64,000 bases of DNA. It comes from Angiostrongylus vasorum. Lineage: Eukaryota > Nematoda > Chromadorea > Rhabditida > Metastrongylidae. Shown here in pieces: positions 45,706-57,689 of this stretch (positions within the stretch are counted from its first letter, which is position 1; every line of letters starts with the position of its first letter). Below the pieces are notes generated by a model, which saw nothing but the letters and a program-made list of their open reading frames with translations, did not search any database and was not told the DNA's origin. A program made the translations under genes and the position numbers. The DNA is taken from assembly GCA_018806985.1 (NCBI GenBank), contig JADANN010000284.1, positions 21,005 through 85,004 of the forward strand, written 5' to 3'.

Positions 45706-46780
45706 AAAGTGAACCCAATTCTAAAAACGAGCACGCCCCATCAGAGGAAGCAATGCTTCCTAACACGGCAAGCCTGGACTTTCCTAGCATATTCTTTAGG
45801 CTTTTGTGGCTTATCTGGACTCGTTAACGGAGTTTCTATAACTACTTGCATCCGTGTTATGCGATTTACTCAAAACGTCTTCGAATTTTCTGCGCAGAGT
45901 TACTTCGGCATCAGACCTAATAAAGATGCAAACCAACACTTACCCATAAATTACTCTCCTCCAAAGGTGGTCCTCCAAATGCTGAGCACAATGAGTTCTC
46001 TTCATTGTTCAGTTTTTCAACTGAGCAGATAGTTTGCCCTGTTTACATCGTTAACAGGCGCGTAGTGGTCGCATTTTTAGTATACAATGCTTGGCTGCTG
46101 TCCTGTGGTAATCCGACTACGTCGTGTAGTCACCTTCGTTTTATATAGTTAGGAACAACATTTGTGTTGCGAATAGAGGGCTAGCAAATGTATTGTCTCT
46201 TGAGCTAGGGCGATCTCTTGTTTCATTGGCAGTCCGTCTTTTACAAGTCCCAAGTGTCTTGCGGATACATCTTTACGTAATTCTCGAGGCTGATTTCCTG
46301 TTAACCTCGGCTTTGATCAAATAATTAACAATTTTCGTGATGAGCAAACACGAGGTTGCTGCTTTCTTCTTCAAACAAGAAAACCAGGCTTTTCGGTGCA
46401 TTTCACCTTCTTCATGGTCTGGAAAGCTCACGTTGACCGCAATCTACTCGCCAAACAGTTCCCAACGAAAAGCAGAAAAAGGCACGAAAGCAAAAGATTG
46501 CAATCGCAGTGAAAACAAAATAGCTTCTTCGTACTTTCACAATCCTTTAAAAATAGGGTGATGAGTCATCATTAACCGGCAAATATTTAGTCCTGTTGGA
46601 TGTTAGGTTTTTATTGAAACTACAGAACATTCACCGAATGGCAAAATTACGACCAAAAGGGTGCAGAGATCTAAGCAGAATTTTTTCAAATCAACTTTCA
46701 TTACACTTCAGCGAAAGTAAGCCATATGTTCTTCCATCATTAAACAAACACCAAGTTGATAAAAAATGATTTTTTCGGCT
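45706..46780. other. No gene recognised
   Basis: A 107-codon plus-strand frame (45,709-46,032) has no domain I recognise and no partner in the window. PLE-end sequence TTAACCTCGGCTTTGAT lies at about 46,300. Confidence 0.35.
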
Positions 46781-46791
46781 AATGTTTTGAC

Positions 46792-47064
46792 TGGGCCGCA
46801 GTGGTTGGAGGTGCCGCTGTGACACACGCGGAATCGATCCCCGTGCCCATGGCCCACCAAGCCTTCCATCCCTCCGGGGTCGGCAAATTGGAACCAGACT
46901 TGTTTGGAAGGATAGCAGCATTGGCCCGATACATTGGTAGATTACCACGAGTCATTGTAAAGGCCAGATACGCATTCAATCACCTCCAACGATACTTATT
47001 GAAGTGGAATGCATGGCGTATCCCTCAGGGATTGATCAACGCCGAAAGCTTTATCCACTTTTTT
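46792..47064 (+). mobile_element. SINE1 copy with 11-bp target duplication
   Basis: Flanked by AATGTTTTGAC (46,781-46,791 and 47,065-47,075). The 5' end is slightly shortened, starting at the A-box-like CGCAGTGG. Confidence 0.85.
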
Positions 47065-47287
47065 AATGTTTTGACGACTACTTCTTCAGCATCGGAATGA
47101 TTCGAGTGGATGGTCCATGGGTGGTTGAGCTCGCGATGTGTTGCCTTGTCACAACGATTCGAATCCAGTGAAGTTGAGCACCACTCGAACGAAAATCCCC
47201 ACTCGACATAGCCCTCCCACTTAGCATTGATGTTGATCTACTGCCAGCATTGATCGTGATCGGCACTTTTTATCGGCAATGCGGCAT

Positions 47288-47640
47288 ACATTTCTAGCGG
47301 TTTACCGACTCATCATGGCTAGGAGGTGTTCCAGGGTGTGGGACTGCGATGTACAACGGAGATTCATACCCTGGCAGGGTTTCCCAGGCTGAGGAGGAGT
47401 CCCGCGTTTCCATCAGGAAGGCTAGCTAAGAGTAAACCAATACCGGGGTCAGCCACCGTCTTGGTATCAAAGTCGCATGGTAGCAAATCTCCCTTTGATC
47501 CACAAGGGCCGCGACTGCCCGCCGTTGTGAAAACCTGGGGCAGACTTTCGCCAAGCTGACCTCGGGATTCCAGGAAACCACAATGGCTTAACCAGCAAAT
47601 CTCCGATAAATCGTGATTATGCTGGGGCCGGCCCGGAAAG
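47288..47640 (+). mobile_element. SINE2 copy
   Basis: Starts GTTTACCGACTCATCATGGC and has the GCTAAGAGTAAACCAATACC body; ends near ATTATGCTGGGGCC. The 140-codon antisense frame here (47,786-47,364) is repeat-derived. Confidence 0.78.
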
Positions 47641-47849
47641 AAGAATGCTTCACTATCACACGTGACCTGAAACCTTATTTCAAAATGATATTTTGACCGC
47701 TGGGTGGGTCTCGCTCGCGACCCCACGTGAACAACGCGTGGGCCAGTACCACTCGTCGCAGCACGGTGAGTAGCCTTTTTGATCAATATGGTGTTTATTT
47801 GAAAGTTTGATCTTCAGTAACACTATAAATATTTCATCGACTATTGATG

Positions 47850-48890
47850 CGGATCGATTAGGCTCTGAAGAAGACGAAGAGGTCTAAACGTTTGCGGAAT
47901 AAATCTTTTCGTCAACCTCGTGTTTGTCCAGTAATCGAAGAAGGTAGTGACGAATACGTTCGCCAGGACTTCGTTCATAAGAGAACCTGGTGTGAACAGC
48001 TTGCGACGTTCCCCATTTCGAAGGGTTTCGAATACTTTTTACAAGGAAATACTTCACTGAACCACTTTGAAAACGCTAAATGCCAGGCTCCATGTCAATT
48101 ACGACGAAGTGTACAAAAGCTTTATCTCTGCATGAAAAGAGCACAAAATGTCCCATCGTTTTATAAAATTGTTTCATCAGAGGTCACAGACAGACCTTTT
48201 GCAGTACGCTACTCTACTCGGACTGCTACAACTTGTCTGCTAAAAGTGGAGTTGGAGTCATACCATCTTCGCTAAGAGTTAACCGAAAATATTTTTTTAC
48301 CTCGTGTGACCGAGCTGTTGTGTCAAATCCAAGCGCCAGTAAGTGGTATATTAGATTCTATTAATTTAGTCACTTTTTTTAATTCAAATTGCAGAAGAAG
48401 GATGAATGAAATAAACAGCACTTATCGGTTTCCCATTCAGAGTGTAATAAATGTTCTTTCGATTGCGAACAAGGGCGGGCAACGTTTGATGTGCAACCTC
48501 AGTCGATTTACTTGTTGGCGGCAAAAGAGCTACCCAGTTTGCGCGTGTCAGTGTTAAGCCCAATTTGCGAACGGTGTAAAAAGAATCCTGAAAGAGATCC
48601 TTCCTATAAGAACGCTCTGAGACAAATATCATTGCCTTCTATACGAAAAAAAAGCTACTGTAGGAACATCGCTGTTGCAGAATCTGTGGATGCTGCTTGC
48701 TTAACAGTCAGCAAATAAATGTGCTTAGTACTGTATCCATAAGATACACCAGTAGAAGGTTGCTCCACTGGATTCGAATGGATGTGATCTCAGAGGCCCA
48801 TATCGAATTGAGGAACAACAGTGAGCAATCGACTCGGGTCAATCCTGCTCAGGAGAAAGCGAAGACGCCGAAACGTTAGCTGAATAAAGT
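47850..48890 (+). repeat. Element with two hammerhead-like motifs and a conserved frame
   Basis: Bounded by like-oriented motifs at 47,861-47,896 and 48,846-48,880, each followed by GAATAAA and T-rich sequence. Between them a 127-codon frame (47,892-48,275) shares FRQPRVCPVIEEGSDEY with minus-strand frames in repeat U at 4.7 and 37.8 kb. The arrangement suggests a non-autonomous PLE relative. I do not recognise the protein. Confidence 0.5.
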
Positions 48891-48899
48891 TTTTTTGCA

Positions 48900-49980
48900 A
48901 CCTCATTTTAGATTATCATTGAAAAAAATTCGTGTTGACTGGTCATTTCAAGACTAAAGGAAAGTCGGTTCTTGAAGTAAAATGTGAGAATTTCTTTCAC
49001 ATAAAAAAATTTTCATTAGCGCTCCATTACTTTCACCGGTAAGCAGTAGAAGACCTCGTTCATCAATTCGCAAAACTGCTGAGCCCTAAATGATGGCATT
49101 AGCCTCTTTTTTGGAAGAACCTTACATTCAGGGGCCCAAAAAGAGAATGGAAAATTGTTCTAGAAAATATTTACGTTTTCATGCTAGTTGCTTTACACTG
49201 AAGTCGAGCACTGTGAAGCTTTATTGCAGTTTCAAGGTGTTCGTGAGATTTATTCAGTTGAAAACGCAAAACAATGTGTTCCTCCTACCCATCGATACAA
49301 GTCGAAAGCACAGTCACCGCAGCATTTGGCTTCTACGGAAATAGCTGGACCTGCATGTGCTGCTGTCGTGCCTTGTGGAAGGTTGGCATTGAGTGTTGTG
49401 GTACGCCGTTGGGAATAATAGGCATCGGGTCTCAATAATATCTACTCCACCTGTTGTGATCTAATACTACTTTTTTTATAATGGTAAATTATTCTCAAAT
49501 TCCTATCTACCCTTGAATTCTCATTTCTTAAATTGAAGTTACGCTCAGTGCGAAGAATTAAATGTAATAACAGACGACATGACCGGAAGTAAAACCATTA
49601 AATTTCCAAATCTTCATGTCATGGCGGACTTCGGTAATCACTGTAAATAAACTCGAAGATTGCGTATGTTGCTTGAAATCTAGATAAATATGGACTAATT
49701 GGCAGCCACTATAGTGAGAGTCAAAGTCGAAAAGTTCGAGTCACTCTGTTTGAATTAGATGTCGAAGAGATCAAAGGAAAAAAGAGAAGTGTGAAGAACC
49801 TGAACTGTTACGGCAATAAACATTATCAAATTTAGAACTGTAGAGAGTACGGCAAATCGCATCAGTGCGAAACAACAACATGTTTTGGCCAAACCATTAG
49901 TTCCCTTGAGAATCTAGGTACCCATACTCGGGCTTGTCCAACCTATCACCAAGGACGATAGCAGTCCTATACATATCCGA
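48900..49980. other. No gene recognised
   Basis: AT-rich, with short frames only and no repeat partner that I can see in the window. Confidence 0.35.
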
Positions 49981-50258
49981 AGGGACGCGTGTAGCGCAGT
50001 GGTCGGTGGCGCCCTGTGAACACACACATGGGATCGAATGACGGTTCCAAGAGTCAACAGTCGCTCCATCCCTAAGGGTCGGCAAATTGGTACTAGACTT
50101 ATCTGGGAGGATATCAGCACTGGCTCGATACATTGGCAGGCCACGCGAGTCATTTTAGAGGTCAGATATGCGTTCAATCACCTTATTGATGCTTGATGAA
50201 GTCGAAGGCATGGCGCATTCCTCAGGGATTGATCAACGCAGAAAGCTTTAGTATTTTT
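49981..50258 (+). mobile_element. SINE1 copy
   Basis: The head has GTAGCGCAGTGG, and the body has GGATATCAGCACTGGCTCGA. The B box is disturbed (GGGATCGAATG). No clear target duplication. Confidence 0.75.
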
Positions 50259-50284
50259 TTATGTATACGAGTGACATTTACTAC

Positions 50285-50415
50285 TTCTTGACTAGTTTTG
50301 TATAAGGACGACGGTGATACCTGACATTGGCTCGCTCTTAGCTAGGGTGTCGATATGCCGAACATCTTTCGAGCTTGGTAGACCATGCTAGGAGTGCGAC
50401 CGTGCCCTGCATCGC
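50285..50415 (-). mobile_element. SINE2 fragment
   Basis: A diverged minus-orientation piece keeping CTCTTAGCTAGG and the segment down to the CGCAAGCTCGAC end, aligned with 35,780-35,910. Confidence 0.5.
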
Positions 50416-50419
50416 AAGC

Positions 50420-51150
50420 TCGACAACCGGAAACAACCGCTGCGCTATATTATGCTGTGCTTGCAACAGATCGTTCACTACTTACGCGATGAATTACAAA
50501 GTGGAAGTAGAATTGCCAGTGGAGGGCTCGATCAAGTTGTAAAGTTGGTGGGCATTGAAAATGGAACGAGGCATTGTTCGAATCTCCCACTTGGTTTTTA
50601 AGAACGCCTTTCGATCACGATTTATTCCAGAACTTGATACGGAGTACGTAGCACCGGTATTCGCTGTATGGACTATAACCCCCAAAGTGCTATTGTAGCC
50701 TCTGGTGGATGAGATTCCATGGTTAAGGTATGCCTTTTTAGAATCCCTATTGTTTTTGGTTATGAGTTTTGTTTTCGTTACTATAGCTGGAACTTTTTGA
50801 GAAAAGCGATCCAAAGACTAAAACCTTGTTTTTAGCTTCCTAAGACGTGCCATTCAGACGCGCTAGCGATGTGTATACCCTTTTGGTAATGGGATCAAAC
50901 CTTTTTTTACTAGAATTGTTATTTTGTAACTATACGTGTGTGGTAAACTGAGAGAGGTAAATCGAATGTGCCGTTTCTGAAGTCGGGTCTTGTTATTCTT
51001 TACGATGGTGTGAAAGTTATCTCTAACTTCTATGTAAATGTGATGTTTTACCCTGTTTTTGACGTCCATTAAACTGCGCTAAAGTCACCCGTACGTATAT
51101 TTTGGGCGCAAATTGCTAACCGATGATGCTGGCGTTGTGTGCATTGCGTG
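50420..51150. other. No gene recognised
   Basis: A 106-codon minus-strand frame (50,814-50,494) is present but has no recognised domain. Confidence 0.3.
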
Positions 51151-51640
51151 CGTGGAAGGTGTTATCCGAAGTTGACGAAGTGTAGCACCAAATACATTTC
51201 CATCTTAGTGGTTTGTCTTATCCTATTCCTCCCTAGTGGGGTAGCATCCAGGTGTTCTTTTATACGGATACATAATGGTCTATCTGTTTCGTCAATATAT
51301 TCATCTCCAAAAGTATTACAAGAGGTTGGTTATATCGTACCTGAACTCATGCAGTCATTGTCCTTGGTATAAGGGCAAATATTTCACATAGAGGGTCGTA
51401 CAGGTGGTTGCAAGCTAACTAACGACGAAAAGTGTCCGGTGTTATTTCAGTTAGCGCTTCTGATTCCACCAGACCTACCTTTCATAAAAATGGCTTTATA
51501 GCTACGCTAATAAAAAAAGAAAACAACAAAGGGAATTTTCGCGTTTGCTTTCCTGTATTCATCGCGTTTGTTCAAAAAGAATAGGAAGAATTATTTGATC
51601 AGTGCCGAAGTTATTAGAAAGTCTGTCGTGGGAATTATTA
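51150..51640 (-). mobile_element. PLE fragment (GIY-YIG region)
   Basis: The minus strand matches the GIY-YIG segment and upstream Cys-rich part of the PLE at 40.9 kb (antisense of the CACATAGAGGGTCGTACAGG region). PLE outer-end sequence lies at 51,600-51,640. Confidence 0.65.
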
Positions 51641-53230
51641 AAAGACGTGTCAGCGGGTACTTTCGACTTGTAAATTAAGTGCTGTCACTAAGACAAAAGA
51701 TTGTCTTAGCTTGGCAGTCAATACACTTTTTTCCCCGCTCTCTAAAACCTCGCGTTTGCTCAACAAGAATGTAGAGAAACGTGATTTTGTTTTGGTTAAA
51801 CCTTTCTTCTGGAGTTTCCGATTGAGTGATCGTAATGGTCATTAAACACTTAGCGTGTTTTCTAAATAAGCGACGTGTTTCTGAGCTAGCATTGCAGAAA
51901 AACGATCATTGCATTCTGAAGTAACTATGAAATGAATGAAATTGTGAATTACTGTGGTATTCGAGACGATGGGGTAGCATTTCGCTATTCCTTAAAGAGT
52001 TTTGTCGGCAGCTGCAGCAGTGTCACTGGGCGACCAGTTACCAAAAACTAAAGAAAAAAGATGAAGTATGGCGAAAACAATGATGAAACAGGCTGACTCC
52101 AAAACAATCAGTCATATCTGGGGTAATACGATAGCCGTGACGGTAGTATCTGGAACGATGGAAAATGGACTATCGATATGGTTAGCATAATCCTTTATGG
52201 AAAAAACAAGGAAACTTTGCTCTAAGGGCATTTTTTTCAAGGCAAATGGACACCGCTCCTCGTTTTAACTTCTCCAAGACTACAGATAATATTCTATTAA
52301 ACGACTACGCCAACGTGGCGTTGATAAAAAACATGTTCAGCTAACACATTTCAACGTCTTCGTCTTCTTCTGTTAACTCACTGATAATCTGATCATTACT
52401 ATAACCCTCTGCGCTAAATTTTTCGCCCTACAGAACCATTTATACCAGTAGAAGATGAAGAAGTTGATTGCCGATGAAGTGAATATCGACCAAATGTCGC
52501 GATGAGCGAATTTACATCGTATCATGCAATATCATTTCGTATTGATTTTTTATCGTATCAGTAGTGTAGAAAAATTATGTTGTTATCGAGGTTCAATAAA
52601 AGTCGGACTTTAAGATGTTGATTGCCACGCTACGTGTCAGTAAACGATGTACCGGCTGGTACAGTACGCATTGTTGGCACAAAATAGATCACATTGGAGG
52701 CGCCGATCGATCAGCACCCGTCCTGTAAAACAGGGCAGCGCTATGTGAAATTCCCCTCTCGATGCAATGCTCCTTGTACTGGATTCGACTCGATGCGAAA
52801 AAAAACACACACAACAGCAACAATAACAACCTGCTGTGGACCATCGCCACTGGTCAGCGTGGATCTGAAGAAAGCAGAGGTCCTGAAGCGTAAACAAAAT
52901 AAAGGCCTTGTACCAAGCTCGTGTCAGCTCAACCATATAGAAAATTATTGAATTTATATAAAGCAGTTTTGGCAAATATTTTGGCAAATACCATGGTTAG
53001 CATGATGGTTGGATGGAACAGATGTTGTCGTTTCTAGAAATATCCAGAAATATCTAAACAATTGTCTAAAATTATCTAGAAACTGGAAAACCGTAGTCCT
53101 CTGAGTCAGTTCGTTTCGCTATCTTCGAGTAGGCAGTCAGTCTACTAATCAAGGAAACGCTAAACTCCTACCAAAACTGTCCCTCTCAAAAAAAAAGAAA
53201 CAGACCTCCTTGCCGTTTTCTAGAGCAGGC
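51640..53230. other. Mostly unassigned; two hammerhead-like motifs
   Basis: Motifs at 52,337-52,373 (minus; CAACGTCTTCGTCTTCTTC on the plus strand) and 52,863-52,893 (plus, degraded), the latter within a segment carrying TGGATTCGACTC, which resembles a B box. No protein-coding gene is recognised. The 116-codon minus frame at 52,987-52,637 runs over this repeat. Confidence 0.45.
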
Positions 53231-56074
53231 TGACCATTCCTAATAGGAACTTAATCATGAGTACATATATCTCCCGAAAGAATGCTTTCAAATTATCTGC
53301 TTAAGGGGGCCTTAAGAAATTTTTTTCGTGCTTCATTCTTGGATAACATTTCAAGATGACACTGTTGTTTTGTCCAATTTTGAACCCTATGGAACAAAGC
53401 GACACATTTTTCGTGCTCTATGATCGTCATTTCAGTTAGCTTTTTTATCACTTGTGTCTTTTTCGACGGCGGACAATATTTTCCCGATGAAGGAATCATT
53501 TCAAGCATTCGTGATTTTATGGTATTACAGCATAGGCTTTGCTCTACTGTATTCATGGCAGGCGTAATTTTTATGCAGTCCCGTTTCAAACTTGGATACG
53601 GATACTTTTAGGCTTCTCAGAAAATGAAGATGGAATTGGAAGTTTTCAATCTTCTAACGCAAGAGCGGGAGCTGCAAGACGAAGGATACACTGGAGAACA
53701 CCATCGTGTTTTTTGAGACGAAATGCCGTTTGTTTGACTGCTTTCATGTGCAAAAATCTCACCTCAAAGAAATTAAGAAGACATTTACCTCATTGCTAAA
53801 GGATTGCAATTTCTGTTTTTATGTATTTGAATGTCGTATTTATCTAGTATGCAAATAAGCAATGGTCCACGTGCTCTGACGTGTTACTTTGGTTCCGAAA
53901 GCGGCCCTTATTCGCACATAGTGTGCTCGTATAGAGAACAGGTAATCACGTAAGGTTCGAAGTAGTAAACACTAAAGTTACAGGTGGCGAACATTTTTTT
54001 AAATTTTGTAAACAACCTTCATAATTTAAAAAGACCCATTATTCCCGTAATGTTCTTCTTGTTTTTTTGCTAATTTCCTTTCCAATCCTGCCCCACCTTT
54101 ATAACCTTGACATATGATGTTCCTCGTCAATCTTCTATCTCTTTGGTCCGCAGAAATCTTCCTCGATAAAAGATGACAGATACTAAAAAAATAGAGATAG
54201 GAAGGTTACAATTTTTTCACGACAGGGTATTATGGGTAATACAACCACAATGATGCTGAGATATTCGCAAAACTTCGAACCGCAGGTCTCTGCGGCGAGG
54301 ATCGAACGCGCTATTACCTTTTCCGGGGGCTTACGCGTTCATCACCACACTATGCAGGTCCTTCGTTCGCCCTGTCTCTAAAGTGGCTCTATTTTGCAAA
54401 CTAATGACACTATTTTTAAAAAAATTTCGAATTAACGACATTCATTTATAGCAGTGGATTCCTTTAATCCTAACTAATCACTTGTCCAATTTATTTCTTC
54501 TTCTGTATTACTTGCTGTTCTCCTGATGTTCGAACAACCCCAAACAGGGGGCCAGTAAATCTTCCATTTCTCCACGGCGTGTACAAATGTAGCCTAGTGG
54601 GTTCGACTCGTTAAACATCATTTCTTTTTTTATTCATCAGATTTTGTTCATGTGTTCTTATGAACTGATCTTGTTGAGCTGATTCGTGGTTGGTATAAGT
54701 AGTCGTTGTTATTGTTGGCCGATGGTGATTCCACCTTCCTCAGAGTCCGTTAGAGACAAATTGAAATGCAATCTACTCAGCCGTACACTTGCACAACTTC
54801 GGCAGGTAAAACTTGATACGTTTATTTTCATTCTCCTAATAAATAGCCCTCCCAACCTTTGACCGCTTCCTCGTGGCTGCGAGGGGTCCCTAGATGTCGG
54901 TCTGCGATGTACAGCGGAAGGATTCTTTCCCTAGCAGGATCTTCTAAGCTGAGGAGGAGTCCGGCGTTTCCATCAAGAAGCCTAGCTAAGAGTAAACCAA
55001 TACCAGGATCCTCCACCATCCTGGTATCAAAGTCGCATGGTGGCAAATCTCCCTCTGATTCACAAGGGCTGCGACTGCCTGCGGTGGTAAAGACCTAGGG
55101 CAGACTTTGTCCAGGATGTCCTCGGGAATTCCAGAAAACCACAATAGCTTAACCAACAAATTCTCCCGAAAAAAATGGAGAATATGCTAGGCCTTGTACA
55201 ACCAGTGAGGACGGGCCATCCAAATATCCAAGCAGTAGGTGAGGAATAGACTGCTTTTTTAGACATTGATCGCTTTAAGGTACCTCATTTCATTTATCGG
55301 CGGTTGGTTGTTAGAACACAGTTATTTGGCTTACGTTTCAAAGTCTTTCCCTTCATCTGAGCCGATGTTCCATATTGATGCTCTACAGTCGTTCGTCTTT
55401 TCAATATGGTATCTTCGTCGTCGTGTTGGGCAGGTCTTCTTCAGTGGAACATTGCTCGAACGAGGCATCTTCACCATGCGGTACTCCTTTGTACATGACG
55501 TTTTTTATTCATAGTAATTGTCCGGTGGTAATAAATTGTTCTTCTGCGGACAGTCCATCCTGCGAATGTCGGTGTCATTCTCAGTCATCGCAAAGCGTAG
55601 CAATGTTTCAAGAACGGATTTCCGTTTAACATCGGCATGGCTGAGCAACTTGTATGATCTCATCGATAAACCAAGCTTCTTCACTGACTGGCTGAATTTT
55701 ATCGAAGAATCACATAAATCGCTAAAACCTAAATCCATTCGATAACGAAAGCAAGATTCCGCTATTCCTTATCTTCTATTACATGAAGGTGTCCGAAATC
55801 TTAAGACGTGAATGTTTAAGATCACCTTGGACAACTACTGCATTCTTACTCATCATGTAAAAAGCTTTTATAACACATGAGCCCCATCAACAGGAGGATC
55901 CCCAGTACACAAAATGCGAAGGTTTTTCGTCCTCATTTTTACCGACCGATTTGTACACTAAGTATGAAATAAATCTTTATAGGGAAGAGATTTCATTCTG
56001 GTGAATCAAAAGCACTGAAGAAATGTATACATTAGAAAAAAGGCTTTACTTTACTCTTTGAAGTCTTCTTATCA
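53230..56074. repeat. Duplicated block 3, right copy, first part
   Basis: Collinear with 19,400-22,050, with an extra piece of about 190 bp of MITE-type sequence at about 54,232-54,405. The block continues after BEL-2 at 61,945. Confidence 0.88.
54846..55250 (+). mobile_element. SINE2 copy
   Basis: Partner of 20,845-21,195 and better preserved: GCTAAGAGTAAACCAATACC, GGTGGCAAATCTCCCTCTGA. A hammerhead-like motif lies just beyond (55,329-55,363, minus). Confidence 0.8.
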
Positions 56075-56695
56075 TATAGAGAACATTCCTCACGAACTTT
56101 AGAATGTTCTGTATGTAAAACATTTCGGATGCTGTTTCCCATGGCGATCTGATAATTTTGTGTTTAACATTGCGTAGGCTGTTGTTCCATGTGAATATCT
56201 GCGGTTGCAGTCCTATGCTTTGAATATCGCCTTCTAAGATTGCAATGCTTGAGAAATGTTTATAAGTGGCAAACCATCTCTGCCTCCACTGTAGCCTGAT
56301 TCCGCCCATCACAGAAGGTGTATAAATTGCTCCCCGGTTAGCTCGATCAGTTCACAGCAATGCTGCCCAAGTCACCAAGTCCTTTCCCCACATCCATCTC
56401 ATATAGTACAATTCACATGATAACCTCTTCACTCATGAGCAACCTGAGCCACCAGTGATCGGGTTGTGCCTAGTTATTACTCCTACCATTGTCTTATCAA
56501 TTGTGCAGTTGTATTGTTTACCATAATTGCCATATAATTATGGTAGTTGGTTTAATTACCCAAGATTGAGGAGGCCGGCTTGCGGTCGCTAAATCACAAA
56601 AGACCCGTGTGGCACAGACAAAAGCGAGAAGCTAATTCCGACCGAATCTTCCTAACTACTTGCCATTCCCATATCAATAAGCCGTTCCAGCAATT
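56075..56695 (+). repeat. BEL-2 extra LTR, inverted
   Basis: About 620 bp, TATAGAGAACATTC to about GCCGTTCCAGCAATT. Inverted copy of 56,765-57,388, with most bases matching by eye. The direct end joins the tRNA sequence. Confidence 0.85.
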
Positions 56696-56764
56696 AGTAG
56701 TTCAGTGGTAGAATGCTCGCCTGCCACGCGGGCTACCCAGATTCGATTCCCAGCTAATGCTCCA
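56690..56764 (+). tRNA. tRNA-Gly(GCC)-like sequence with encoded 3' CCA, between inverted LTRs; probably a reverse-transcribed primer
   Basis: The text has TAGTTCAGTGGTAGAATG (D arm), CTGCCAC anticodon loop with GCC at 56,723-56,725, and TTCGATTCC in the T arm. The 3' end CTAATGC pairs with GCATTAG if one A in the 5' arm is skipped. After one base comes CCA (56,762-56,764), directly against the LTR end. Eukaryotic tRNA genes do not encode CCA, so this looks like a copied tRNA molecule and not a gene. The T stem is largely mismatched, so a working tRNA is unlikely. Confidence 0.75.
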
Positions 56765-57388
56765 GAATTGTTGGGACGGCCCGTTGATATAGGAATGCCA
56801 AGTAGTTAAGAAGATTCGGTCGGAATTAGTTGCTCGCTTTTGTCTGTGCCACGTGGGTCTTTTGTAATTTAGCAGTCAGAATGCCGGACACTTCAAACCT
56901 GGGCAATTAAACCGTTTATCATATTTTTACCACAATTGTGGCATAACAATACAACTATACAGTTGGTACGACAGTGGTACGAGTAATGGAAAGGTGCAGC
57001 CTGATCGCTGGTGGTTTCGGTTGCTTATGAGTGAAGAGGTTATCATGTGAATTGTACTATGTGAGATGGATGTGAGGAAAGGACTTGGTGACTTGGGCAG
57101 CATTGCTGTGAACTGATCGAGCTAACCGTGGAGCAATTTATACACCTTTTGTGATGGGCGGAATCAGGCTACAGTAGAGGCAGAGACGGTTTGCCATTTG
57201 GAAACATTTCTCAAGCATTGCAATCTGATAAGGCGATACTCAAATCTTAGGACTGCAACCGCAGATATTCACGTGGAGCAACAGCCTACGCAATGTTAAA
57301 CATAGGGTTATCAGATCGTCATGGGAAACAGCATCCGAAAACTTTTACATAGAGAACATTCTAATGTTTGTGAAGAATGTTCTCTATA
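56765..57388 (-). repeat. BEL-2 3' LTR
   Basis: 624 bp on the minus strand starting TATAGAGAACATTC. It is preceded by a purine-rich tract (GAGGTGGGGGGCAGG, about 57,410-57,396), as expected for a 3' LTR. Its end is followed by TGGAGCATTAGCTGGG, a tRNA-Gly-type primer-binding site. Confidence 0.85.
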
Positions 57389-57689
57389 TTCACCTATTCA
57401 CCCCTCACCTGCCCCCCACCTCGCAAGAGCACAGAGAGCGGGTGTAAGGCAAAGAGTCGAACCTTTTGTGTAGCCATTGATGACAAGTCTGCTACATGGT
57501 GGAGCAGCGTTTGCATCGCGATGATTGATGGCTTGACCTGTAGGGTGGAGACGCCTCGTTTGAGATGCACTACTCGTAGTTGGTTTGGTATTGTCGGTTA
57601 TTTGTGTTGCTGCGCGGAGAAGTACTTTGATTTGTGTTTAGTGTGCTGGCTTCCTGCGGTGCTCGCGGAGTTTGAGTAGCCCTGTCTAT

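Noticed and set aside
47364..47786. 140-codon minus-strand frame, also seen at 35.6, 55.0 and 63.6 kb
   Set aside because: It is the antisense of SINE2 and recurs because the repeat recurs; no start context or independent conservation.
56690..56764. Functional tRNA-Gly gene
   Set aside because: Encoded CCA, a bulged acceptor arm, a mismatched T stem and position exactly at an LTR primer site argue for a reverse-transcribed copy.
57377..57679. 100-codon plus-strand frame
   Set aside because: It is antisense to the 3' part of BEL-2, including its polypurine tract.
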